Shown: positions 11,640 to 22,206 of the stretch, one piece after another
Position numbering within the stretch: the first letter of the stretch is position 1
Layout: every line of letters begins with the position of its first letter
Source of the DNA: Cloeon dipterum
Lineage: Eukaryota > Arthropoda > Insecta > Ephemeroptera > Baetidae
Assembly: GCF_949628265.1 (NCBI RefSeq)
Contig: NC_088787.1
Coordinates: 30,866,501 to 30,930,500 of the forward strand
Direction: 5' to 3'
Length of the DNA: 64,000 nucleotides
Made by a program: the position numbers and the translations under genes
The notes under the pieces: model-generated
The model's database searches: none
Told to the model about the DNA's origin: nothing
Seen by the model: only the letters and a program-made list of their open reading frames with translations

Positions 11640-11942
11640 TAAAACGAAGCTCTTTGATTGGCTGGTTGCTCCTATTCGCCATTCGCCTATCCGTCGCTCA
11701 GCTGGCAACAAGCAGCGATTTGATTTGTCACAGGAACTTGGCCGTTGGAAGTGTGCGAGTACTGCGAGTTGTAGTTTGAAGTGATCTTCGTTTCGTTGTG
11801 TCAGGCTGTTAAGTTTAAAAAGCCGGAATCGTCGCTGAGAACTCGTCGCTTCTGTGGCAGGTTGCTTAGAAATTTGCTAAAACCATCCTTTATCTATGTA
11901 ACGTACATATTAGTGAGAAGAAGTTGAGAATCCGGTTCGATA
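11640..11942 (+). promoter_or_regulatory. Cyclin B promoter with CCAAT and CHR-like sites
   Basis: An inverted CCAAT box (ATTGG) is at 11657–11661, a CCGTTG word resembling a Myb site is near 11742, and TTTGAA is at 11775–11780. TTTGAA matches the cell-cycle homology region bound by MuvB complexes, which with CCAAT boxes drives G2/M genes in animals. The arrangement suits a mitotic cyclin, but these are short motifs that occur by chance. No TATA box is obvious. Confidence 0.35.
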
Positions 11943-14900
11943 ATGGCAGACGTCGCAAGTCACGTTCGATTAACTCGTCGCACTGCTCAGGTATGTACAT
12001 TGTATAACATAAAATTCGGAAATCATGACTGAAAGTTGGTCAGATTGATTACATCTTAAGGACTATCGTAGTTGAAATTTAAAAACGGGTCAAATGAGAC
12101 GGCTCGCAATCCCCGAAATTCTCGTGGTTTTAGGGATTTTAGTTTTATTTTGCCCCAACGGTCGCGTCCGCAGAATGGCGGGGAAATGTCGACGATAAAT
12201 TCCACGGTTTACTGATGGAATTATGCATACATGTAGATTCTACATTTTCAGGCCATCAATGGGAAGAATGTAGAGAATGCTTTGCCCAAGAATGTGGTGC
12301 GAAAAGCGGCGCCACTTCAACAAGTGAGAAGCACCCTTGGCACGATCGGCAACAGACAGACCGCTCAATTGGTCACTGTTGGCAAGCAGGACAATGCCAC
12401 GAAAGAAAAGTCCGTTTTGGCCAAGCCCAAGTATGAAATTTACTGACCACTTTTTATTTTTTCGTAATTTGAAATTTCGCACAGGCTGAACCTGCCAACT
12501 GGCAGACCGACCGGCAAGCCGGCGGAGCAGAAGACCAATGTGCGGGGCAAGCAAGTTCCGCTGACTGCTGGCACAACCAAGCCTGGCGTCATTCGCCGCA
12601 TCACCAACATCGTTTCAGCCCCCAATGCTCAGCAAGCAAAGCCCAAGGCCGCTCCGAAGCCCCAGGCAGTGAAACCGGCAGTCAGGCCCAAACCAGCAGC
12701 ACCCGTTACGGTCAAACTCAAAGATCAATCAGACAAGGTGGTGGCACTGAGCAGTAAGCCGGACCTGACCAGCTTCTCGCAGGAGGAGATTGCCAATCTC
12801 GAAAATCAGAACAAGGCTGACTTCAATGACGCCCAGAATGTAGCCCACTATGTCAAGGACATTTACTTGTACATGAGGCAACTTGAGGTTTGTTTACAGC
12901 TAAAGTGGACTAGCGTTCAGATTTGAGGAACATTTTTTTGAAAGTTTTTGCTCAGTTGAAGACAAATTGATTGGTTGGCTGATTTTTAGTGTGTAAAATT
13001 CTCGGTGATGTCACTTCAAGCACCACTAATTTTCAATTGATAAATTGAAAAAATTGTTCTTCAAAATTTTGTATTCAATTAAAATATTAATAATGTTGAG
13101 GACATAAAAGCTGTTAACTGATCCCACAAGTAGAAAAACTTGCACAAATTCAAGAATTTTGTCACAAATTTTAAAAATTGGTTTGTCTGCAAAGTAAAAT
13201 TTATCATGATTGGATCAAAACCTGTTTATACAAATTTAAATGCAAAATCTAACGACGCGAGGGAAATTGTTATTGATCATTGAAGAAAATCTGCAATCGT
13301 GGAATCGGCACAAAATTATTTTTGGCAATTTGGTCCTTACCAGCCCGTTGGCTCGCATTGTTAAGGCACTCTCAGGAGTGTCAAAGCAATGGGAGGTATT
13401 TGAGCAGTTGGGAGATCTAATACTGGCTACCGAATGTCAGAGATGGCAAAAAGTGGTTAGTTTAGTGACTCAAAATGCTCAAATTGCTCAACGGGCTGAG
13501 AGGCGCTCCGGCGCCGACTCGCTACTTGCTGGTTTGCACCTTTCCAGCATGCGTGATTTGGCTTCACGGGACGAATGTCTAGATAGCGTTTCAATGCAGT
13601 CCTCGGTGCGGAGGCAAGTGGCCCTTGAGTGGGCTGGGTCCCTGCTGGCGGCCTGGTGCGCCCATGTTATCCGTTCGCGGTGTTATTGGGACCCGGGTTT
13701 CAGCATTCGTGCTAGTGCAGTGCGCGCCCTTCCCGGTCCTCCGGTCCTTGGACAGGGATAAAAAGAGCAAAAAAAACTTCCACAAGTCCAAAAAAACTGA
13801 CGTTAGTGCCAGGCCATTAACTTAGGATTGTTTTTTCAGAAATGAATCTTTTTTCAGGCTGTGTACTGCATCCCAGAGGCGTACATCAAGCAGTGCAAAT
13901 TCATGAAAAATCTAATGCGAGCGACAGTTATTGACTGGCTCATTGGCGTCCACCGCCAGTTCAAGCTGATGTCCGAGACACTGTACCTTACAGTGTCAAT
14001 CTTTGACAGATACATGGCGGTGAGAAGCCATACAATTTCAAGTTTCTTATTTACCTTTTTGGTTTATGTGTAAAATGTCATTTTGTCATTTCATGCACCA
14101 AGTGATTACTTTTAAAAACTGTTCTCTCCAATGTGTCTTTCTCAATTTTTTTTTCTTTAATGATTTTCATGAAAGTAAAATTCCTAGAAAAACAAAACAA
14201 AAATAATTTCTGCAAAACTATCAATTTGGTAATCATTTTCACAATATTTTTGAAATTAGTTGAATTTTAAGGCATAAAACAAGCTCAAATTAATAAGGTC
14301 GCATTAATTAATAAGTAAGGGCGTTGAAAAATTTAAATGCGGCTTTAAAACCATATTATATTGTTTTGAAATTATTTGAATGAAATATAGATTTTCCTAA
14401 AAACCGGCTAGGCCAAAATCGTTTTTAAAAATCATGATTTTTCTGAACACTGTTTTTAAGGCAATCAATAAATTTGTAGACCGCCCTTGGGACTCCCAAG
14501 TCACAGCTACAGCTGGTCGGCGTGACGAGCCTGCTGGTTGCGTCCAAATTCGAGGAGATCATGTGTCCGACCGTCGGCGACTGCGTTTACGTCACCGACA
14601 ACACGTACACCAAGAAGCAGGTCGTGGAGATGGAGTCCAAGATCTTAGCCTCGTTGGCGTTCAACATCGGCAGGCCGTTGCCGCTGCAGTTCCTGCGGCG
14701 CTTCACCATGGTGGCCGATGCGACGTTCGAGGACCACTGCACGGCCAAGTACTTCATGGAACTGCAGCTGGTGCGCCACGAGATGTGCCACGTGCGACCC
14801 TCGCTGCAGGCCGCCGCCGCCATGTGCCTGTCGTTGTTTGTCAACCTGGACCAAGATGTGTATGACGAGTACAAGCAGGTTGACAAGAGCCCCAGCGACA

Positions 14901-15636
14901 CCCTCAAGCGTCTCTGGAGCCCCGCGCTCCACTACTTCTCTGCTTATTCCTTTGTCGAGGTTGAGGAGGCCGTCAAGCAACTCGCGCTCGTTGTCCTCAA
15001 GGGACACTCGTCCAACTTGCAGGTTCGTCTTGATTTCTTTCGGTCGCAACAAGCAACACGGCAGGGTTCCAAATCTACCCCACTCGGTTTAAACAAACCC
15101 AGGTTTTTCGGTTTTAACCAGGAAAACAAACAATAAAACCCACTATTTTACCCAAAGCTTGAATATTTTTGGTATCAAAAATCAAAAAAAGCGGGAAAAT
15201 AAAAAATGGGTGTTGTGGCGGTTTTTTTACGCTAAAAAGTAGTGCTGCAACTGCTGCATTTTTGCAGTTTGCAAAATTGGCAAGCCCTGGGGTATGAGCT
15301 TCGTTTCTTTAAAAAAATGCAGTGATCAGCAAATCTGAAAAAAAAACATTGAAATCCCAAAACCCCCGTATTACCCACCAATAAACCCCAGGTGGGTTGC
15401 GCAAAATGTAAAAAAACGAGTTTGTCGGAACCCTGCATAATGGCCGCTCTCTTTGACCCACGATTGAGGGCAAATGAAGCAGTCGATTCCAAAAAGTCCT
15501 ACGAATGATTTTATCATCCCTTATTAAAAATCTTTTATTTCAGAACGTGCGAAAGAAGTATTCGTCTAAGAACCTGTCTGAGATAAGCAACTTTGTTGAA
15601 GGACGTCTGGACAGAATCGAATCCATCAGGGAGTGA
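11943..15636 (+). CDS. CycB: G2/mitotic-specific cyclin B
   Basis: Six exons: 11943–11990, 12252–12430, 12485–12887, 13858–14019, 14480–15022 and 15544–15636. They sum to 1428 nt (475 residues) and all junctions are GT–AG in consistent phase. A destruction box with the pattern R42-x-x-L45-x-x-I48-x-N50 is in exon 2; this is the APC/C degron. A Lys/Pro/Ala-rich linker follows. [13 protein letters not shown] closes exon 3 and begins the cyclin-box region. The box continues with [44 protein letters not shown] and VTDNTYTK, which bind and activate CDK1. The second cyclin fold fills the rest of exon 5. The VKDIYLY motif and box sequence favour cyclin B over B3 or A. Intron 4 (970 bp) contains an unexplained open frame, and intron 5 contains a hAT-like insert. 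Confidence 0.94.
13240..13761 (+). other. Unexplained 173-codon frame in cyclin B intron 4
   Basis: The plus-strand frame is open for 173 codons inside a 970 bp intron of an otherwise AT-rich gene. Its second half (13470–13750) is GC-richer than the neighbouring introns. I recognise no domain. Segments such as [20 protein letters not shown] look helical and protein-like, but there is no clear splice or promoter signal. It could be an insert carrying part of another gene, an alternative exon, or chance. Confidence 0.25.
15062..15435. mobile_element. hAT-like MITE in cyclin B last intron
   Basis: It begins CAGGGTTCCAAAT and ends TCGGAACCCTG, inverted ends of the CAGGG class. The flanking octamers CAACACGG and CATAATGG match at only five of eight positions, so the target duplication is decayed or absent. 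No transposase frame. It begins 39 bp after the exon 5 donor. Confidence 0.5.
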
Positions 15637-16011
15637 TTTATGCACGTTGTGCTACGTGTTGACTAACAAACAGTTGACCAGAGCCAGAATTTTGTATGTA
15701 AAGTTTCAATATTTGACCATGTCCATTTTTAATCTACCCCAGTTGTATAACTTTGTATGTCGTTGAAAGCAGTGAAGCAGCGTCCTGGATCGAATTGTTG
15801 AAAGTTGTTTCCTGCTAACGCGCAAAATGTAACCCGATTTTTATAAAAACATAGTATTTGTAACTTTTCAATGAAAATACGTGTATTTTAGTCATCGCAT
15901 CGCTTTGTTTTGTTATCCCACATTGAAATTTTGTATTAATACGACAAATTTGTAAGTACCTGGTCAGCTTCATCAGACAAAAATTCGCATACTTAATTAA
16001 ATGTGCTACTG
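15637..16011 (+). other. Cyclin B 3' UTR and flank
   Basis: The sequence downstream of the cyclin B stop is AT-rich, with TTTTAT at about 15838 (a possible cytoplasmic polyadenylation element) and several TTGTATGT-type words. No canonical AATAAA was seen close to the stop, so the transcript end is unknown. Confidence 0.3.
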
Positions 16012-16429
16012 ACCAGTTGTATAAACCCTTAGTTATTGAAGCCGCCAACAGATGGCGCAACCACAGACTTAAAATTTTGTTTTAAGTGGTTTTAAGGCAT
16101 TTCCGCTGCGATTTCAGACTCAATCTAGCTATTTTGCTTTTTATAATTTATTTGCTTTTTTTTACGTGCTGAAAACCAAAATCGGTTCAGCCATTCGCCG
16201 TGGAAACGTTGGAAAAGATTTTTATTTCAAAAAATAGTTTTTCACGATTATACGGTGATTGGCTGAACCAATTTGGTTTTCCGCACGTCAAAAAATAGCA
16301 AATTAATTGAAGAATGCACAGTAGCTAGATTGAGTCTGAAATCGCAGCGGAAGTGCCTTAAAATCGAAAGTCTACGGTGGCGCCATCTGTTGGTGGCTTC
16401 GAACACTTAGGGTTTATGCAACTGGTGAA
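16012..16429. mobile_element. Palindromic MITE family A, copy 1
   Basis: Nearly the whole element is one inverted repeat. The left arm runs ACCAGTTGTATAAACCC, GAAGCCGCCAACAGATGGCG, then GACTCAATC and CGTGCTGAAAACCAAAATCGG. The right arm carries these in reverse complement, ending GGGTTTATGCAACTGGT. There is a short AT-rich centre and no coding capacity. Other copies lie at about 33545–33930, 41554–41942 and 48838–49212, plus an interrupted copy at 48262–49745. Confidence 0.85.
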
Positions 16430-16511
16430 TTGCTGGTAAAAAGTGAAACGATCGAAATGAACAATGACTTGGAAATCTGGTATCTTATTCTCAATGTTGT
16501 ATATGTAAGAT

Positions 16512-16603
16512 AATATGCAAAGAGAAACTGATAAGAGTTACTGATAATAGAGCGGTCGGGGCTAGGCCCGGCAAAAAGCAACCTCTAATATGCAAAGAGA
16601 AAC
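16512..16603. repeat. 58 bp insert flanked by 17 bp direct repeats
   Basis: The 17-mer AATATGCAAAGAGAAAC occurs at 16512–16528 and again at 16587–16603. The 58 bp between them contains a 44 bp sequence (16537–16580) found exactly at 20209–20252 and 23802–23845. The core includes GGTCGGGGCTAGGCCCGGC. The layout looks like an insertion with a long target-site duplication, as made by LINE-type retroposition, but there is no poly-A tail. Confidence 0.6.
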
Positions 16604-19600
16604 AAGTCAAAGTAGGTGCTCAATATTTAAATTTATTTAAATTTAAAAAGAAATCTAGTTGTTATTTGATCATTCAAGGAAAATTTATGCATTCTTATTT
16701 TTCAAACATTTATTTGTTACTCAACAAACCGTGACAACTCTTGTGTCTGTCTCTTTTTTCGCAAGGGCAACAAATCTATAGAATTTATCTTATCAAAAAC
16801 GTTAATCTCATTTATTATGTCAATTTGTAAAAGCCCAATTTAATGGAGCTGCACCCGCGAAAGGTTTGATCTGATTAAGTCGTATTGATTCCACGCGACA
16901 GTGAAGCGAACAAAATCTTTTGTATGCTACTTTACTTACAGCCTCCTTGAAGGAGCCATGAAAAAATTCCGTCATCCGCGAATAAATTAATTGCCCCGCG
17001 CAAGTCTTGACAAAGTTTTAATCGAACTTGTTTGCGAAGGCGTCTAATGTAATAAAAAGCGGGCCGAGACGAGCGGCTAATGAATTTAGCCCACGCTCTT
17101 GGGCTGTTGCTCGCTGGCGTGATTTAGAATTAATATTTTGATAATGTTAATATTATCCAAGCCATCGTTGTCGCCCTGCGCGAAGGAAGATTTTATTATG
17201 GAAAGTGTTGCCAAAAACGGACTTTTGTTGGCCTCGTGCCGCCGCCGCCAAAGCAAAAAAAAATCACTGTTTGCTTTTTCTGCTACAGCAGCAGCTGAAA
17301 CGATGCAAAAGTCGCGCTTTCTCTTCTCTGGAAACATGCAGATGGCATTTGCACACACAGCGATTAAATAGCGGGCACAAATGGTCCGCGAATATTGATG
17401 GCATTGAGTACGCTGAGTCGGAAAATAATGAATGACTGTTGTCGTCTGGAACGGACAGATAAAATTAGCAAAGCCCGAGGGCATTTTCAAACTCTGTGTT
17501 CGCAACAAAAACAAATAATCTGAGCGCGCGCGCAATTTTAGACCAAACATCGCGCCAGAGAGGTTAAATTCTGTTCTTCCTGCAGAGGTCAATTTTGAGT
17601 ACACACAGTTAGTAAAAATGCAATGAAATTCTTCCCACTCTATGCTCGGATGCCCGTGTAATAATGTAAAACCCCTACGGACCGCTGCGTTCGGTAAATT
17701 TGCTTAAGGCCATTACCACTGGGATGGAAAAAAATACGCGCAAGATTCGTTGGATTGCGAAACTAGCCGCAAACGAGACATTCCTGAGATGCGCCTGGGG
17801 CCACTATATTTACTTTTTACACAGCCTTGGTCGTGAATTTTAATTAACAAAAAGTTTCGTCTAACTACACTGTGGTTTCTCCGTGGACCGTCGGATCCTT
17901 TAAGTTGGGCGGAAAGCTACCTGAGAGCGATTGCTTTTCGCAGCGGACTCGCATTCAATCCGCCAATTCCGCAAGTTTTCACTTGGCTTGACCTATAATT
18001 CAAGACGCTGGGATGAGAGTCTAGTATGCGCTGAGGAGGAATTTCGGCATGGCAGGCGTGGATTCGCAAATCCTTGTAGAGCCCTTTGTCAAGAAAAAAA
18101 GTTGTGAAGGCGTAGGGAACGCCACTCCTCACAGCGCTGGGTGTTTTTGTGGCACACGTGAGAATCAAGTCTTTTGTTTGAATGCTTTATTCACTCGATT
18201 ATGGCAATTTCAGCTGGGTGGAAATTTGAATATTATTCCAGCTATTATTTCCCTCCATGAATTATTGAAAAGGAGAGCGATATATTACTTCATTTCGGTT
18301 TTTCTTTCATTCTGCTGATTCGAATTTATATCAAAATGAGAAAATTGCGAGAGATTCTTTACTTTGTGCAATCGTGTGATTTGCTCTTTTAAATTATGGC
18401 TTGTGGATTCAATGTAATCATATATACGCAGCCAAAGGGACTCTCTTACACAGATGTTACAAATTTAAATATTTGCAAGATAAGCGGAAAATTTTCGGTG
18501 GAAGAAACGCGGAAAAATGAAATTACACGCCACGCACAAAAGGCGCGGCGGCAAAGAAGACGTCTGGTGCTCGAGTAGGAAGGAAATCATACGGACAGAC
18601 TACTAATCTTTTCCGCGCGCCTTGAAAAAACGCCGACTGGCGAGCCGCGCACCGAGCCGAATGGAAATCCCTTTAAACCCGCACAATCCGCGAGCGAGAA
18701 GGCGTAAATTTGGTTGACGACTACGGCGACAGGACGGCAATATGTCGTGCGCGCGAGGACCGGCGGATCAAAGGCGCAAATCGAATTACTCGGGCGAATC
18801 GAATCAAAGCGCTCAGCAGTCGAGCGAACGAGCATATTTCATTTTTGTAACGCCACTGAATTAGAATTCGAGCACGCTGGCGGGCAGGCTTAATTACCAC
18901 CACCGCCATCGGTGCAGTTTGGCTGTTATGGGGCGAGAGGGATGCTGCTTCTGCTCTCCCGTGCAGGCTCCATTACGAGGTCAAATCAATTGGTCGGAGG
19001 CGCAGAAACCGAGTCGCAACTCAATTGTCCTGCTGATGAAGTCGCTGCCACTTGCCTGATAAAACTCCCGCTGCGGTGGCGGAAAGCTCAATTGCTTGGC
19101 TGGCCTCTCGTAGGCAGATACGTAGGTTGCCCTGCTTCTCGCTTGCCCAGGAATGCGCGCGGAGCTGGCTGTCCGCAAAAAAACCTCTCCGATGCTGACA
19201 AATGACGGGGAAATTGCAATCTCGACTCGGGCTGTAATTACCAACGTTGCGTTTCTTGCTCTTTTTCTCAACTCGCTTTATTCCCTTGCTTCATTTTCCT
19301 GCACGGCTCGTGAATGACGGTCGGTTGGCTCTTTAAAAATATGTCGCTCTTGCATGGTGATTACGTTTCGGTTCACTTTCTACGCAAATAAACGACTTCA
19401 AACCCAGCGGCTTGACAGCTTGGTGCATTGAAATAGATTTAGGATGGTATGCATAGTACTGCTTGTGCTAAAAAACTTGCAAATCCGGCTCCTGAAAACT
19501 CTGCAAAGAACAGGAATGCCATCACACTTTTTAACACACATCATTTCTCGTCGAAATGAACGCTTTTAAAAGCTAAATTGAGATCCAGGCTGTTATCTAC

Positions 19601-20177
19601 ACTTGCGGTTATTTTCAGCCTTGCCTCGGACGAGTCCGTCTCTTTGCTGATGCCAGAATTGGTTTTTGAACGAATGTAGCAGCAAGAAAATGTGCAAATC
19701 AAAACATAGTGACCTTTTCCAGCCCTCGTCGTTTTATTAAATTCATATTTCCCATACGTGCAGCAGCTTACTCATTGATTTCTCGCTTTCAGCTCGCAAA
19801 TAAATCTTGGCAGTTGCATCTGCATTGGTATATTCGATAAAAAAAAACAGCGAGTCCTTGGTAGCGGCTGTTGAGTGCTCCATTTAAAAATTAAATTTTT
19901 ATCTGTCGCGCAAGCGGTGCGAGCGAGCCGCAAATCTGTTGCCGCCCACAGAGTGCTCCAGCCTCCGCGGGAACGAACCGAGATATTTATGAAAACACGC
20001 TCGCAGAGACGGAATATTACACACATACGAACGCGGGGTATTTTTATTGTTTGTCATTTTTCGCCGTCACCGAGCGACAAACCTTATTTCAGCGGGACCT
20101 CCATTTGTTGGCCGTCTGAGGGCCGGATTTGGAGCCGCTAGCAAAAGGACGGTGACGGCGATAACCCCCTGCACGGG
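16604..20177. other. Intergenic, no supported gene
   Basis: The composition from about 16900 to 20150 is more balanced than the surrounding AT-rich DNA and lacks the obvious inverted repeats seen elsewhere. Short open frames on both strands overlap one another and match nothing I know. It could hold regulatory sequence or untranslated exons, but I cannot show either. Confidence 0.35.
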
Positions 20178-20276
20178 GTGAGCCGCTCCACGTGTAAAGG
20201 TGACAATCGTTACTGATAATAGAGCGGTCGGGGCTAGGCCCGGCAAAAAGCATACGCCGAGAAGTGCCCTCTAGCC

Positions 20277-20471
20277 TTGCTTACCAGGGAAGAAAGGAAA
20301 TATAGGGCACGCATTTTCGAAACATTGCTGTATTTCCTGCAAAAGATGGACGTTCCAATGGCGGCTGAGAAAATTATTCTGTCTTCCAACGACCTCTCGA
20401 TTGATTTTCCTTCGTGGAGGCTTTACGCGTTGGCAGGAAACCAAGGCGAGATTATCAACGTACACGACTAA
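20277..20471 (+). other. Duplicated 64-codon open frame
   Basis: The frame ends ...LYALAGNQGEIINVHD and is open in both tandem copies (here and ending at 24208). The copies differ by one substitution, Thr to Lys, in the shared part. No domain is recognised. The two copies are too similar to show codon constraint, so coding status is unresolved. The opposite strand is open over the same interval. Confidence 0.2.
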
Positions 20472-21119
20472 GAATATCTTCTTATTTAGCTGGAAAATTA
20501 ACTAGGTGGACCCGGGAAAACTCCCCTTTGACGGTAGACTAAACACGACGTCTCATCATTATAGCATATTGATGAGCAAAATAATCGCCAATCACTGTAA
20601 TCACTGAAAAACATCCAAGCGATAAATAAGCTAAACTTGAATGAATAATTTATTTAACGCAATTATGCATGCAACACTAACCCTATATACAATAATTTAT
20701 ATCAATTTTTACAATTCTTTGCTGCTTCTCTTAAACTAATTCTTTTTTTGAAAATTTCAATATATGATCCGATACTTTTCACACCGTTCACCACAAAATC
20801 TACGTTTTCTGATCGACACAGTGTAACAATTAATTGTATATTGTGCAATATGTTATGAGCAATGACACGTAAATTAAGAAAATGATTTATTTATTTATTA
20901 TTTTGTTAACACTCTTTCCTATTGTCCCCCTCTTATTTTTCCTTCGTGAAACAAATTGTACGCAAGTGAAATTTGTGAGAATTGTGTGAATTATAGACAT
21001 TCCATCCGTGAATGTGAGTAATTGATGTCAGGGTTAACGCACCAAGAAATGTCACCGCCCCTCAGGTACTGGTTTTGGGTGGAAGAGGCTTGCCTTTTCC
21101 TTTACGGGGATTTGAGAGT

Positions 21120-21430
21120 CAGAAGGCCCTAACACGCTAAAGGAGTCACACGTTCCGTTGTCAGGAGTGTGATCTCCCAACATCTTCGAGTAAAGATAGC
21201 TCGGATACGACCGATAAGTCAGAGATAGAAGAACCGACGTAAGTCCCTCTTCATTTCACCCGTCTTACTTTGGGCCAAGACGACACTACTTTTGTAGTAT
21301 AACTATTTCTAATAGGGCCACTGATTCTGACTCTCACCCTGACCCGACAGGTACCAAGTGTGCGTCGGTTTTATATCCCTCATCGCATCTGCTTGATACC
21401 GGCGGCACCATGCCCGCCGTGGCATCATAG
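21120..21430 (+). pseudogene. Possible two-exon gene fragment, unknown family
   Basis: A frame reading SHTFRCQECDLPTSSS (about 21147–21194) and ending in a Ser/Asp/Glu-rich stretch reaches a GTAAGT donor at 21240. After 76 bp, a TAATAG acceptor restores the frame, giving ATDSDSHPDPTGTKCAS and then a stop at about 21428. An in-frame stop lies just upstream of the first part. The C-x-x-C pair may be half of a zinc-binding motif. I treat it as a broken fragment of something unidentified. Confidence 0.25.
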
Positions 21431-22206
21431 CGGACGGTTGCGCCCATCCACACCTTGGCGCACCTCAACTGGCAGGTCGAATAGGCGGACGACAACCTTT
21501 CTGGAGTTTTCGACGGGAAGCTTCAAATCGACCAATGTGAACCAAGACATCTCCGAGTACTTCATCGAACGATTCAGTGATGAGTATTCGTGTGTTTAAG
21601 CGCGCTATATAAATTTCTTCCTATCTTGTTTCCCTACTAACATTTCCTTTTTTTTTGTAAAATTTATTTCACCAATATAAATATGACTAGAATTGAGCCA
21701 TGTTATTATACAACACCGCTTATACATCCTGCTCCGTTATAATAAAAGGATTGTTAAATTTTTCTAGATTGGTGAATAATCTCCGCATTTTATTTTGTAA
21801 TCAGTCCGGCGAGAAAACATATATTCTGAGCTATAATACTAAAGAGAAAAAAATTTGGAGAGAAATAATTCTCGAAATACGAACCCAGGACCTTTTGTGA
21901 GTGAATTGATTGAAATTTATTAGATATTCGGAATAGCAGAGCAGCGTTTCGTAATATTCAGTATTCAACCTATTTAGGTTTGGCATCCCTCTTTTGACTT
22001 GTGATAGTGTTATCCATGGAATGTAAATACATGTCTCAATCCTCAAAATTTGGTCACCTCCAATTAATATTGTTTCTGTCTCATAGAATTCACCACAAAT
22101 CAAAAGTTATTTTTAAAAACTTTGTGTCACAAAACTTCTTGCATGTATCAGTCTCAGGGGGATAATATTTCACTTTTATATCAGTAACATATAAATTCAA
22201 GTCTTT

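Larger units (their letters stand above)
9037..11942. other. Intergenic and UTR, AF9/ENL to cyclin B
   Basis: This holds the AF9/ENL 3' UTR and the cyclin B promoter and 5' UTR. No further gene is supported. A dispersed repeat lies at about 9228–9312. Inverted copies of GGAATGATACTGG at about 10956–10986 and 11376–11405 bracket about 390 bp and may be the ends of an old MITE. The rest is AT-rich. Confidence 0.4.

Noticed and set aside
20178..20260. tRNA, rRNA or snRNA gene at the shared 44 bp motif
   Set aside because: It has no A/B box or cloverleaf and no match to U1, U2, U4, U5, U6, 5S or large rRNA sequences as I remember them.
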